From positions 1 to 64,000 of the forward strand of contig CAZKHJ010000012.1 of NCBI GenBank assembly GCA_964552675.1: a stretch of 64,000 nucleotides of DNA. Direction: 5' to 3'. Below, one piece after another: positions 11,297-20,348 of the stretch (within the stretch, counting starts at the first letter, position 1; each line of letters opens with the position of its first letter). This DNA comes from Sulfurimicrobium sp964552675. GTDB taxonomy: Bacteria; Pseudomonadota; Gammaproteobacteria; Burkholderiales; Sulfuricellaceae. A program made the position numbers and the translations under genes. A model generated the notes under the pieces. The model was given only the letters and a program-made list of their open reading frames with translations. It did no database searches and had not been told where the DNA came from.

Positions 11297-12036
11297 GCGG
11301 CTTTTCCGGCGAGATACTGGTCGCCGCGCTGCTGATTCTTGCGCTGGCCTATTTCATCCGCGGCATCTCGGGCTTCGGCTCGGGCCTGATCGCCGTGCCT
11401 CTGCTGGCTCACTTCCTCCCCCTGCTGTTCGTCGTCCCCTTCATCCTGCTGCTGGATTTCACTGCTTCGGTGGTAATGGGCCGCACTGCGCGGCAGCATG
11501 TCAACTGGCGGGAAATCCGCCCCCTCCTGCCCTTCAGCCTGATCGGGGTGGTTCTGGGTGCGGCCATGCTGATCAATCTGCCGAAAGAACCCCTGCTGAC
11601 CGGCCTGGGATTGTTTGTGATGGCTTTCGGCGTGCGCAACGTCCTCAACCTGCACAGTGAAAAGCCCATTTCCCAGTGGTGGGCCCTGCCCACCGGCCTG
11701 ACCGGCGGCATGGTGGGCGCGCTGTTTGGCACCGGCGGGCCGCCCTATATCATCTACCTCTCGCACCGCCTGCGCGACAAGGCGGAACTGCGCGCATCCT
11801 TTTCCGGGCTGTTCATGATCGACGGCGGGACGCGCCTGGTGACTTTCCTCATCACTGGCCTGCTGTTGCAGCCCGGCCTGCTACTGGCTTACCTCGGCGC
11901 GCTGCCGATCATGGCAGTGGGCCTGAAGCTGGGACACAAGGCGCACCTGGGCCTGTCCAACCAGCAAATGCTCAGGCTGATCGGCGCCCTGCTGCTGGGC
12001 AGCGGCATCTCCCTGCTGTGGAAGGCGTGGAACTAG
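11293..12036 (+). CDS. TauE/SafE-family sulfite/sulfonate exporter-like permease
   Basis: An integral membrane protein of about 247 residues with around eight helices and the TauE/SafE pattern: an N-terminal ISGFGSGLIAVPLLA repeat and a second GLTGGMVGALFGTGGPP repeat. Members move sulfite, sulfoacetate or similar anions. No ATG, GTG or TTG lies between the end of folB and the first helix. The best start is CTG at 11293 (CTG AGC GGC), which overlaps the folB stop as CTGA. The first in-frame ATG, near 11476, would remove the first two helices. In a sulfur oxidiser, sulfite export is plausible but inferred. Confidence 0.8.
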   Translation: MSGFSGEILVAALLILALAYFIRGISGFGSGLIAVPLLAHFLPLLFVVPFILLLDFTASVVMGRTARQHVNWREIRPLLPFSLIGVVLGAAMLINLPKEPLLTGLGLFVMAFGVRNVLNLHSEKPISQWWALPTGLTGGMVGALFGTGGPPYIIYLSHRLRDKAELRASFSGLFMIDGGTRLVTFLITGLLLQPGLLLAYLGALPIMAVGLKLGHKAHLGLSNQQMLRLIGALLLGSGISLLWKAWN

Positions 12037-12077
12037 TCCGTTCAATCCTGGCTCCCGCCAGAAAAAAGAAGAAAAAA

Positions 12078-13703
12078 TCATAACCTGAAACGGCTTACTG
12101 ACTCATGGAGGGAACGCGCCAGCCGCTCCATATGCTCGACCTCTGCATGATTTTCCTGCACCGCGCTGCCATTCTGCTCAGCCATACGGGCGATTTGCTC
12201 GACATTTCGGGCAATTTCATTGCTGCTGGCACGCTGCTCGTTGACAGCGGAAGTGATGCCGTCGACTCCCCGGGTGGCTTCGTCCACGGATTGCCCGGCC
12301 TCGCCCAGCGCCATCGTCACGTCCTCAAGATGATCCTGACTGGCAACCAGCGACTGCTGCCCTTTCTGTAATGCTTGCTCCACCCGCTCCGACTGGTGGC
12401 TAAGACTGAGAGTCACCTGGTCGATCTGGCTCGCGGACTGGGCAGACTTCTCCGCCAGTTTGCGTACTTCATCCGCCACCACGGCAAAGCCACGGCCCTG
12501 CTCTCCAGCCCGTGCAGCCTCAATGGCGGCGTTGAGGGCGAGAAGGTTGGTCTGGTCGGCAATATCCCGCACCTGGCGGGTCATATTGGTGATTTCCACG
12601 GTACTGTGAACAAACAAGGAAACCGAGGAGGCTATTTCGTCGACGGCATTTTCCACTGCGCAAATCTCTCCGATCAACTCGGACAGCTTGACATTCCCCT
12701 TCTCGGTGCGTTCCTTGCTCCGGTGGGAGAGTTGATTGACCGTTTCGGCATTTTCCGCGACGGAGGCAATGCTCACCGCCATTTGCTCGACGGCGGCAGC
12801 AGTGGCCGAAGCGGCATCGCTCTGCTGGTGCGAGCCACTGGAAACCTGATTGGCAGCGACGGCCAGTCGCTGTGCTGCATCACTGATCTCACTGGCGGAT
12901 GCCTCAACCCGTGCCAGAATCTGGCTGACATCACGGCGCAGCGTCTCGGCCGATGAAGCCACTTGCCCCAGCTCATCCTCGGTGCTATGGCGAATGGCAT
13001 GGGAAAAATCACCACTGCCAATGGTTTTTAGATCTTCTACCAGTTCCGCTGCTGGAATCAGCAGCATTTTCCGCACCATCCACAAAAACATGGCGAATGA
13101 CGCAACGATCACCAAACCGACCAGACCCAGGCTCCATCTCAAGGCACTGTTTGCCCGAGCGGAAATTTCCTTGCTGATATAGCCGGTTCTTTCCTCAATG
13201 GCCGCCACCACCTTGGTCAGCAGCTCTTCCGGCGCGCGGTCAATGCCCTTGACCGCCTTATCACCGGCCTTGGCATCAAAATTGGCTTCCTTGAAGGCCT
13301 GCAAGCCCTTGCGATAACCCTCTCCTGCTTTCTGGTGCGCGCTCTGGAACTGGCCAAGCAAATCCCTGATTCCAGGTTCATCCACCTTTAGCAGCAACGC
13401 GGCAATATTGTCTTGCACTTTGCGCTCATTATTCTCGAATTGCTCCCAGTATTTGTTGAGCGCATCTGGAGCGCTGCCACGCAGCAGAACATTTTTCCAC
13501 TCCTGCACCTGCACCTTGAACTTCGCCTGGGTTTCCAGAATCGTGGCTTCTTCCCTGTGCCGCGCAGCAACATCATTTTCAAAAGCCTGAATGCTGCGCC
13601 ACGAAGCCAGCATCCCGACCATGGCGGCTCCCAGCAGCATGGCTGTGCCAAGGCCGGAAATCAGCAGGAGTTTGTTGCGGATGCTGCGCGTAATCCAGTT
13701 CAT
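12078..13703 (-). CDS. methyl-accepting chemotaxis protein
   Basis: A 541-residue transmembrane chemoreceptor. Helix 1 is at about residues 11-33, a roughly 155-residue helical periplasmic domain (four-helix-bundle type) follows, helix 2 is at about 190-212, then a HAMP linker and the cytoplasmic signalling domain. The tip motif is DQTNLLALNAAIEAARAGE, followed by GRGFAVVADEVRKLAEKSA. The ligand is unknown. It appears as a single gene, and no che genes are in the window. It is convergent with the TauE-like gene. Confidence 0.95.
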   Translation of the reverse strand: MNWITRSIRNKLLLISGLGTAMLLGAAMVGMLASWRSIQAFENDVAARHREEATILETQAKFKVQVQEWKNVLLRGSAPDALNKYWEQFENNERKVQDNIAALLLKVDEPGIRDLLGQFQSAHQKAGEGYRKGLQAFKEANFDAKAGDKAVKGIDRAPEELLTKVVAAIEERTGYISKEISARANSALRWSLGLVGLVIVASFAMFLWMVRKMLLIPAAELVEDLKTIGSGDFSHAIRHSTEDELGQVASSAETLRRDVSQILARVEASASEISDAAQRLAVAANQVSSGSHQQSDAASATAAAVEQMAVSIASVAENAETVNQLSHRSKERTEKGNVKLSELIGEICAVENAVDEIASSVSLFVHSTVEITNMTRQVRDIADQTNLLALNAAIEAARAGEQGRGFAVVADEVRKLAEKSAQSASQIDQVTLSLSHQSERVEQALQKGQQSLVASQDHLEDVTMALGEAGQSVDEATRGVDGITSAVNEQRASSNEIARNVEQIARMAEQNGSAVQENHAEVEHMERLARSLHESVSRFRL

Positions 13704-13776
13704 GGCTGCTTTTCCTCCAATTGCTACAAACTATAGCGCGCCTCATGACGATTGACTAGCCACTTGTCAGTGCGAT

Positions 13777-14997
13777 CTACTGATAGCGCAATGCCTCAAT
13801 CGGCTCCAGCCGGGCCGCTTTTCTGGCCGGATAGAAACCGAAGAACACCCCTACCGCCGCTGCCACCATGAAAGCCATGATGACCGAGCTCAGGGTGATA
13901 ACCACGGCGGTTTCGGTGATCTGGTTCACCAGCACTGCGCCGCCGATGCCCAGCCCCACGCCCACCAGGCAGCCGGCGATGGAAATGATGATGGCTTCGA
14001 GCAGGAACTGCAGCAGGATGTCGCGCTGGCGCGCGCCGATGGCGACGCGAATGCCGATCTCCCGGGTGCGCTCGGTAACCGATACCAGCATGATGTTCAT
14101 GATGCCGATGCCACCTACCAGCAACGAAATCGAGGCAATGGCGCCGAGCATGAGGGACATGACACGGGTGGTTTCGGCCTGGGTATTCGCCAGGGCGGTA
14201 AGGTTGCGCACGGTAAAATCGTTCTCCGCGCCTTCCTTGATACGGTGACGCTGGCGCAGCAACTGGGTGATGCCCCGTTCGGCAGCAGGCATGGCCTCCG
14301 CCGACACCGCCTGGGCCATGATCATGCGCACACTGCCCTGGAACTGGGTGCCGAACAGCTTGCGCTGGGCAGTGGTGACGGGGATCAGCACGGTGTCGTC
14401 CTGATCGCGTCCGTCCAGACTCTGCCCCTTCATTTCCAGCACTCCCACCACCTGATAGGGGCTTTGCTTGACGCGGATGGTCTTGCCCACCGGATCTTCG
14501 TCGCCAAACAGGTTCTTCACCACCGTCTGCCCCAGCAGGGCGACACGGGTGGCGGAGCGCACATCCGAGCCGGTGAAGGGATAACCCGCCGCCAGTTTCC
14601 AGTCCCGCACTTCAAGGTAGCTGGGCATGGTGCCGATCACCTGGGTGCTCCAGTTGTTGGAACCATACACCAGTTGCGCCGTGCCGGGCGCGTTGGGCGA
14701 CACTGCCGCGACACTCGGCAACTCGGCAATCGCCTGGGCATCCGCGACGGTGAGCGTGGGGGCGGCGCCCCCTCCGAGACGAAGGCCGCCGGACGTGGAT
14801 GAACCGGACAGAACAATGAACAGGTTGCTGCCCATGGAAGAGATCGACTGGTCCACCAGGTACTGCGCGCCCTGACCGATGGCCAGCATGAGGATGACGG
14901 CGCCGACGCCGATCATCATCCCCAGCATGGTCAGGAAAGTGCGCAGGCGGTTGGCGCCCATGGCACTCCAGGCTTCGCTCAGCATCGGGCTGATCAT
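13777..14997 (-). CDS. MacB-type ABC transporter permease
   Basis: A 406-residue inner-membrane permease of the MacB/LolC class with an N-terminal helix (LRTFLTMLGMMIGVGAVILM), a large periplasmic MacB core domain, and three C-terminal helices including SISLLVGGIGIMNIMLVSVT and the conserved ERTREIGIRVAIGARQRDI. Such proteins work mechanically with a TolC-type channel. In E. coli MacB the ATPase and permease are one chain; here they are two genes overlapping by 4 bases. The substrate is not evident. Confidence 0.93.
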   Translation of the reverse strand: MISPMLSEAWSAMGANRLRTFLTMLGMMIGVGAVILMLAIGQGAQYLVDQSISSMGSNLFIVLSGSSTSGGLRLGGGAAPTLTVADAQAIAELPSVAAVSPNAPGTAQLVYGSNNWSTQVIGTMPSYLEVRDWKLAAGYPFTGSDVRSATRVALLGQTVVKNLFGDEDPVGKTIRVKQSPYQVVGVLEMKGQSLDGRDQDDTVLIPVTTAQRKLFGTQFQGSVRMIMAQAVSAEAMPAAERGITQLLRQRHRIKEGAENDFTVRNLTALANTQAETTRVMSLMLGAIASISLLVGGIGIMNIMLVSVTERTREIGIRVAIGARQRDILLQFLLEAIIISIAGCLVGVGLGIGGAVLVNQITETAVVITLSSVIMAFMVAAAVGVFFGFYPARKAARLEPIEALRYQ

Positions 14998-15713
14998 GCA
15001 TGCGCCCCAAGCAGGTGATGATCGACCGCGCCATCGTGGGCCAGATGGCCGTCGACAAAGCGCACCAGGCGCTTGGCATAGGCCGCGATGTCGGCCTCGT
15101 GGGTCACCAGCACCACGGTGATCCCCTCTTCCCGGTTGAGCGCGGTGAACAGGCTCATGATTTCCTGGCTGGTTCGGGTGTCCAGGTTGCCGGTCGGCTC
15201 ATCTGCCAGGATCAGGCGCGGGCGGTTGATCAGGGCGCGCGCGATGGCCACCCGCTGCTGCTGGCCGCCTGAAATGCGGCTGGGCAGGGAGGCGCCGTAT
15301 TTGCCCAGGCCGACCTTGTCGAGCATTTCCTGCGCCCGCCGGGTGCGCTCATTCCGTCCCACCCCGGCGTAAACCAGGGGCAGAGCCACGTTGTCGATCA
15401 GACTGGCACGGGGCAGCAGGTTGAAGCCCTGGAACACGAAACCGATCACATGGTTGCGCAGCCGTGCAAGCTGATCCTTGTCGAGCGTGCGCACGTCCGT
15501 GCCGTTGAGAAAGTAGGCACCGCCGCTGGGCACGTCCAGACAGCCGAGAAGATTCATGAAGGTGGATTTACCCGATCCCGACGGCCCCATGATGGCGACG
15601 AACTCACCCGGGAAAATCGACAGGCTGATGTTTTTCAGCGCCGGCACGGCACCCGCTGCGGTCTGATATTCCTTGCTCAGCCCGCTGATGCGGATGATCG
15701 CCTCGCCGTTCAT
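14994..15713 (-). CDS. MacB/LolD-type ABC transporter ATP-binding protein
   Basis: A 239-residue ATPase with Walker A GPSGSGKST, Q-loop VFQGFNLLPR, signature ISGGQQQRVAIARAL and Walker B LILADEPTGNLD, the pattern of the MacB/LolD/FtsE class. It overlaps both neighbours (adaptor upstream, permease downstream) and powers the tripartite exporter. The short extension after the core is normal for stand-alone members. Confidence 0.95.
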   Translation of the reverse strand: MNGEAIIRISGLSKEYQTAAGAVPALKNISLSIFPGEFVAIMGPSGSGKSTFMNLLGCLDVPSGGAYFLNGTDVRTLDKDQLARLRNHVIGFVFQGFNLLPRASLIDNVALPLVYAGVGRNERTRRAQEMLDKVGLGKYGASLPSRISGGQQQRVAIARALINRPRLILADEPTGNLDTRTSQEIMSLFTALNREEGITVVLVTHEADIAAYAKRLVRFVDGHLAHDGAVDHHLLGAHA

Positions 15714-16891
15714 CAGAACAGTCTCATTTGCATGGTGCCCGGCCCGTTCTTCTTGCCCGGATTCGCCGCATTTTCCTCGATCACCACGGCATCGCCCGCC
15801 TTGAGGCTGCCCGAGGTAACCTCGATGAACTTGTTGTCGGTAATCCCGGTCGTGATGGCGACCGGTTTGAGCTTGTCGTTTTCCAGAACGTAAACGGTCG
15901 CACCCGCGCCCTTCCTGCGTTCTTCCTTGCGGCTCGCCTTCTCATTCTTGCCGGCTGCATCCGCCGGCTTGAAACGCAGCGCCGCATTGGGCACCAGCAG
16001 CACGTTCTTGCGCTGGGCAACGGTGATGTTGACATAAGCGGTCATGCCCGGCATCAGGATCTGCTCCGGATTGTCGACCGCCACCACTACGTCGTAGGTC
16101 ACCACATTCTGCACGGTGGTGGGATTGATGCGGCGCTGTTTGACCACGGCCCTGAAAGTGCGGTTGGGGAATGCATCCACGCTGAAACGCACCGGCTGGC
16201 CGACCTGGATGTTGCCGACATCGGCCTCGGCGAAGCTGGAATTGATCTGCATCTTGCTCAGATCCTGGGCAATCTTGAACAGTGTCGGAGTCTGGAAGCT
16301 GGCCGCCACGGTCTGGCCGGTATCCACCTCGCGCGACACCACCACGCCGGACACCGGCGAGCGGATCACGGTATAGGCCAGGTTGGTGCGATCCTTCTGG
16401 CTCTGCGCCCGCGCCAGGGCAAGCTGGGCGCGCGCGGATTTGAGCGCCTGCACCGCCTGGTCCAGTTCCTGCCGGGAGACATATTCCTGGCTGAACAGGC
16501 CGCGCATCCTCGCCTCGTTGGCCTGCGCCAGTTCCAGCGCAGCCTGGGCATTGCTCACGCTGGCGTCGCTCTGTCCCGCCTGGGCCTGGAACAGGGCCGG
16601 ATCGAGTTCGGCCAGAGGCTGGCCCTGGCTGACCTTGTCATTGAAATCCACATGCAGCTTTCTTACCGTGCCCGACACCTGGGTGCCGACATTGACCAGC
16701 ACCACGGGGTTGAGCGTGCCATTGGCGGAGACAGTCTGGGTCACGTCTCCCATTTCCAGTGCCTGGGTCTTGTAGCGCTCTTCCAGCGAGGGTGCATGGG
16801 TTTTCTTCCAGTAGACATATCCCCCCGCACCCAGAGCGGCGAGGATCAGGAGAAGAGTAAATTTATTCCACAACAGTGAGCGCAGTTTCAT
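15713..16891 (-). CDS. MacA-like periplasmic adaptor (HlyD/RND family)
   Basis: Membrane-fusion protein of a MacAB-like exporter, about 392 residues. It has an N-terminal anchor helix (KFTLLLILAALGAGGYVYW), a first half-lipoyl segment (VSANGTLNPVVLVNVGTQVSG), a long alpha-hairpin (about residues 95-170) that meets the outer-membrane channel, the second lipoyl half (VIRSPVSGVVVSREVDTGQ) and beta-barrel domains. I start at the ATG at 16891 (MKLRSLL), 13 bases after the TolC-like stop; the upstream frame lies inside that gene. A Lys/Arg-rich insert (residues about 315-335) sits in the barrel region. Confidence 0.93.
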   Translation of the reverse strand: MKLRSLLWNKFTLLLILAALGAGGYVYWKKTHAPSLEERYKTQALEMGDVTQTVSANGTLNPVVLVNVGTQVSGTVRKLHVDFNDKVSQGQPLAELDPALFQAQAGQSDASVSNAQAALELAQANEARMRGLFSQEYVSRQELDQAVQALKSARAQLALARAQSQKDRTNLAYTVIRSPVSGVVVSREVDTGQTVAASFQTPTLFKIAQDLSKMQINSSFAEADVGNIQVGQPVRFSVDAFPNRTFRAVVKQRRINPTTVQNVVTYDVVVAVDNPEQILMPGMTAYVNITVAQRKNVLLVPNAALRFKPADAAGKNEKASRKEERRKGAGATVYVLENDKLKPVAITTGITDNKFIEVTSGSLKAGDAVVIEENAANPGKKNGPGTMQMRLF

Positions 16892-16904
16892 GGGTCGATG
16901 GATA

Positions 16905-18338
16905 TCAAGGAGTGATTGATTGCGGCGCCGGCATTTCGATGGCCAAGAAATCCAGCCTGCCGATGGACTGGGCCAATGTCGCCCGGGCAAGCCGCCAGTT
17001 GTAGAGCGCCTGGATGTTCTGCACCCGGGCGCTGGCCAGCGCGCTCTGGGCCGCCAGCAGGTCGAGCAGGTTCCCTACCCCGGCCTTGTAGCGCCCCAGC
17101 GCGACCCGCTCCGACTGGCTGGCGCTGGCCAGCAGATCGGCGCTGCTTTTGACCGCCTGGGTTTCCGTGGCAACGCCCTGATATGCCTTCCACACCTCCA
17201 GCGCAATCTGGCGGTTGAGGCGCTCATGCTGGGCGCGCCGGGCTTCGGTCACTTCCTGTGCGGCGCGGATGCGGTAAGTATTGCCATAGCCGGTGAACAG
17301 CGGAACCGTGACGGAAACACCCAGCGCGGCGCTGCTGGTGGAATCGGCCAGGCTGGAGTCAGCGCGATTGAAATTGCTCGCCAGCGCGATGGCCGGCATA
17401 CCCGCTGCCCGGGCGGCATCCTCTCCCGCGCGGGCAGCCTTGACCTGCGCCGCTGCTGCGGACAGATCGGGGCGCAGCCGGCGCGCTTCCGCGATCAACT
17501 GCTCGATGCCCTGCTCGAAACGCGCATCCGGCGCACTGGCAGCAGGCGGGGCAAGCGCAGGCAGACGGTTGGCGTCCAGCCCCATGCTGTTAGCCAGCGC
17601 GCCCTGGGCGTTGGCTAACTCGCCTTCCGCCCTGATCCGGTTCAGCACTGCCTGGGACAGGGCCGTCTGCGCCTGCAGGCTGTCCGCCGGGGTGGCGGCC
17701 CCCACCTTGTAGCGCGCGCCGGCGGCAGCAACGCTCTCCTGGGCGGATTTTTCCGCTTCCCGCGCCGAGTCAACTGCGGCCTGGGCGGCAAAAAGCTGGT
17801 AGTAGGCCTGCACTGCGGCCAGGAACACCGACTGGATGGCGGCATCCTGAGTCGCATTGGCCGCAGCAAGAATCTGTTGCGCGCTTTCCAGGCTGGCTGC
17901 GCGGGCGCCAAAATCGTAAAGCACATAACTCAGGGAGGCCGTGGCACTCAACTGGTTGTGGTTTTCAACACCGCTCGCCCGGTTCCGGCTATCCCCGCCG
18001 CTCAGGCTGACCGACGGCAGGTAGGCTGACTCGCTCACTCCCACCTGCGCCGCCTGAGCCCGCGCATTGGCCCATGCTTCGCGCGTTTGCGGATTGTTGC
18101 ACAGCGCGCGCTCCACCACCCCGGCCAGGGTCAGCGGCCCTGCAGCGGCCTCGTCGCCGCAAGGCGCGGGCAGCACCGGACGCAGCATGCTCCCCGCCGG
18201 GGAGGCGGCAACCAGCTTCCCGGTCGAGAAAGGGTCAGCCTGTTCGGCCTGCGCCGACAATGCCAGCACCACCAGCACACCGCCAAGCGGAACAGCCTGC
18301 AAGCGGGTCGGGGCGAACGGTCGGATGATTTTTTTCAT
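16905..18338 (-). CDS. TolC-family outer-membrane channel protein of the MacAB-like exporter
   Basis: About 477 residues with a signal peptide (MKKIIRPF...LALSAQA) and the two repeated outer-membrane-efflux domains of TolC proteins, rich in Ala/Gln helices (ALCNNPQTREAWANARAQAA; VTVPLFTGYGNTYRIRAAQ). It is first in the operon with the adaptor, ATPase and permease, so it is probably the dedicated outer-membrane partner. The start is chosen at 18338 because it gives a compact signal peptide; another ATG at 18374 is possible. Neither has a clear Shine-Dalgarno sequence. Confidence 0.92.
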   Translation of the reverse strand: MKKIIRPFAPTRLQAVPLGGVLVVLALSAQAEQADPFSTGKLVAASPAGSMLRPVLPAPCGDEAAAGPLTLAGVVERALCNNPQTREAWANARAQAAQVGVSESAYLPSVSLSGGDSRNRASGVENHNQLSATASLSYVLYDFGARAASLESAQQILAAANATQDAAIQSVFLAAVQAYYQLFAAQAAVDSAREAEKSAQESVAAAGARYKVGAATPADSLQAQTALSQAVLNRIRAEGELANAQGALANSMGLDANRLPALAPPAASAPDARFEQGIEQLIAEARRLRPDLSAAAAQVKAARAGEDAARAAGMPAIALASNFNRADSSLADSTSSAALGVSVTVPLFTGYGNTYRIRAAQEVTEARRAQHERLNRQIALEVWKAYQGVATETQAVKSSADLLASASQSERVALGRYKAGVGNLLDLLAAQSALASARVQNIQALYNWRLARATLAQSIGRLDFLAIEMPAPQSITP

Positions 18339-18453
18339 GTGCGATGGGGGCGCATTAAGGTGTTTTGATGTCATTGCCGGGATGAGACCGGCCGATGGCC
18401 GGAAAGTTTACCCTACCGAGAATCAGTATTGGCCCAAATTATTTTCAGGAACG

Positions 18454-18480
18454 AAAAAGGGCTGCCTGCGCAGCCCTTTT
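18454..18480 (-). terminator. Rho-independent terminator after soxB
   Basis: An 11-bp stem (AAAAGGGCTGC / GCAGCCCTTTT) with a 4-base loop lies 22 bases after the soxB stop. It is flanked by T-runs in both directions, so it may also work on the other strand. Confidence 0.85.
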
Positions 18481-18501
18481 CATGCCCTGGCAACCGCTCC
18501 C

Positions 18502-20217
18502 TCAGGCGATGCCAGGATTGTCCTTCATGCCCATCAGCTTCGGCATGTTGAGCTTGCGCGGCGTGACCACTTTCTTGTCACGCAACCAGGTCGCCACCAC
18601 ATCCCATACCGGTTCCCCGGTCACGCCCTCACCCACCGGCGCCCAGCCGGCAACCTTGTATTTCTTGGTGGGACTGACCGGTTTGCCCTTCAAGGTCATG
18701 TTGCTGATGCGTTTGCCGATTTTCTCGCGCGGATCGCAGGTGTACTGGATGCCGCCCACGCGCACCATGTCACCGCCCTGCTGGTAGTAGGGGTCGGCAT
18801 TGAACAGGTTGTCGCACACATCTTCCATGATGGTTTTGATGGTTTGGCCGGTCATTTCGGTCAGGGTGGTGGACGGGTAGGTGATGGCGGTCTGGTCCAT
18901 CAGCCGGTCCATGGTGATGGCCTCGCCCGGCAGCAGCGTGGTGCCCCAGCGGAAACCAGGGGAGAACGCCGCATCTGCGCCCTTCACGTCCATCAGCGCA
19001 TCGAGGATCAGCTGGTCGAAGGTGCCGTTGAAATTGCCACGGCGATAGAGCAGGTCCTCGGTCACGGCCAGTTTCTCGTTCAGCCTGGCCGCATGGGGTG
19101 CGCGATGCTTTTCGATCAGCGCGGTCATGGCGGGATCGGCGGCGAGCAGGTTGGAGAATACCGGCAGCAGCTTGTAGCGGAAGTCCGCCACCTTGCCGTC
19201 TTTTACCTCGAAATCCAGCACGCCAAGGAACTTGCCGTTGGAGCCGGCATTGGTCACCAGGGTCTGGCCCTTGGCGTTCTTGACGATGGAGGGCGCCGGA
19301 ATGCCGTCGTGGGTATGGCCGCCCATGATGGCGTCGATGCCGGTGACGCGCGAGGCCATCTTGAGGTCCACGTCCATGCCGTTGTGGGACAGCACCACCA
19401 CCACCTGCGCGCCCTTGGCGCGGGCCTCGTCCACGGTCTTCTGCATGTTCTCGTCCTGGATGCCGAAGCTCCAGTCGGGCACCATCCAGCGCGGGTTGGC
19501 GATCGGTGTGTAGGGGAAGGCCTGGCCGATGATGGCGACCGGCACGCCGTTGATTTCCTTCATGACATAAGGCTGGAATACCTGGTCGCCAAAATCGGTG
19601 GTCTTGATATTCTGCGCCACGAAATCGAGCTTGCCCTTGAAATCGTTGTCCACGATCTGCTTGACGCGTTCCGCGCCCAGCGTGAATTCCCAGTGCCCGG
19701 TCATGACGTCCACGCCCAGCAGTTTGCAGGCATCGACCATGTCCTGGCCATTGCTCCACAGTGAGGTCGCCGAACCCTGCCAGGTATCGCCGCCATCGAG
19801 CAGCAAGGCACCGGGGCGGCTGGCGCGGATTTTCTTGACCAGGGTGGAGAGGTGCGCGAAGCCACCCACCTTGCCATAAGTCTTGGCGGCGGCGGCAAAA
19901 TTCAGGTAGGTGAACGCATGCGCTTCCGAAGTGCCGGGGCGGATGCCAAAATGCTTGAGCAGGCTTTCTCCCACCAGATGGGGTGCCTGGCCGAAATTCG
20001 AAGCCACACCCAGATTGACATTGGGCTCGCGGAAGTAGATTGGCAGCAGCTGGGCATGACAATCGGTAAAGTGCATCAGGCTGACATTGCCGAACCTGGG
20101 CACATCATAGAAGCTGCTGCCATTCGCGGAAGCAAGCGCCTGTCTGCCATCGAGAGCGAAGCCGGTTGCGGCTGCCGCTGCAAGAAGCTGCAGGAATTCG
20201 CGGCGATTCATGGACAT
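18502..20217 (-). CDS. soxB: thiosulfohydrolase SoxB
   Basis: Periplasmic dimanganese enzyme that hydrolyses the sulfone group from the SoxY-bound intermediate, releasing sulfate. The 571-residue protein has a Tat signal (MNRREFLQLLAAAAATGFAL). The metallophosphatase motifs are HFTDCHAQLLP, DGGDTWQGSATSLWSNGQ, TGHWEFTLG, LSHNGMD and GGHTHDGIP, followed by the 5'-nucleotidase C-terminal domain. The start is the ATG at 20217, preceded by AGGAG at normal spacing. It is the last gene of soxXYZAB, 131 bases from soxA, a gap that holds a hairpin. Confidence 0.98.
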   Translation of the reverse strand: MSMNRREFLQLLAAAAATGFALDGRQALASANGSSFYDVPRFGNVSLMHFTDCHAQLLPIYFREPNVNLGVASNFGQAPHLVGESLLKHFGIRPGTSEAHAFTYLNFAAAAKTYGKVGGFAHLSTLVKKIRASRPGALLLDGGDTWQGSATSLWSNGQDMVDACKLLGVDVMTGHWEFTLGAERVKQIVDNDFKGKLDFVAQNIKTTDFGDQVFQPYVMKEINGVPVAIIGQAFPYTPIANPRWMVPDWSFGIQDENMQKTVDEARAKGAQVVVVLSHNGMDVDLKMASRVTGIDAIMGGHTHDGIPAPSIVKNAKGQTLVTNAGSNGKFLGVLDFEVKDGKVADFRYKLLPVFSNLLAADPAMTALIEKHRAPHAARLNEKLAVTEDLLYRRGNFNGTFDQLILDALMDVKGADAAFSPGFRWGTTLLPGEAITMDRLMDQTAITYPSTTLTEMTGQTIKTIMEDVCDNLFNADPYYQQGGDMVRVGGIQYTCDPREKIGKRISNMTLKGKPVSPTKKYKVAGWAPVGEGVTGEPVWDVVATWLRDKKVVTPRKLNMPKLMGMKDNPGIA

Positions 20218-20304
20218 GGTGATGCTCTCCTGTGTTTCTGTTGGCTTTATTTGTTGTTTTTTTGCTGGCGTTGCAGTGATGTTGCAATGCGCCGGAAAGA
20301 AATG

Positions 20305-20339
20305 AAGGCCGCGCACCTGGCGACAGGCGCGGCGGCCTT
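20305..20339 (-). terminator. GC-rich hairpin between soxA and soxB
   Basis: AAGGCCGC and GCGGCCTT arms with further imperfect pairing (GCGC / GCGC) form a strong stem 9 bases after the soxA stop. On the minus strand it is followed by CATTTCTTTCC. It may attenuate transcription into soxB or protect the 3' end of the upstream mRNA. Confidence 0.55.
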
Positions 20340-20348
20340 GTCATGATA

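Noticed and set aside
12037..12077. Terminator between the TauE-like gene and the chemoreceptor gene
   Set aside because: A 4-bp stem followed by an A-run rather than a T-run in the plus direction; on the minus strand the T-rich part precedes the stem.
16905..18338. A functional link between the MacAB-like exporter and sox
   Set aside because: A strong terminator lies between the operons and nothing in the exporter sequence points to sulfur compounds.
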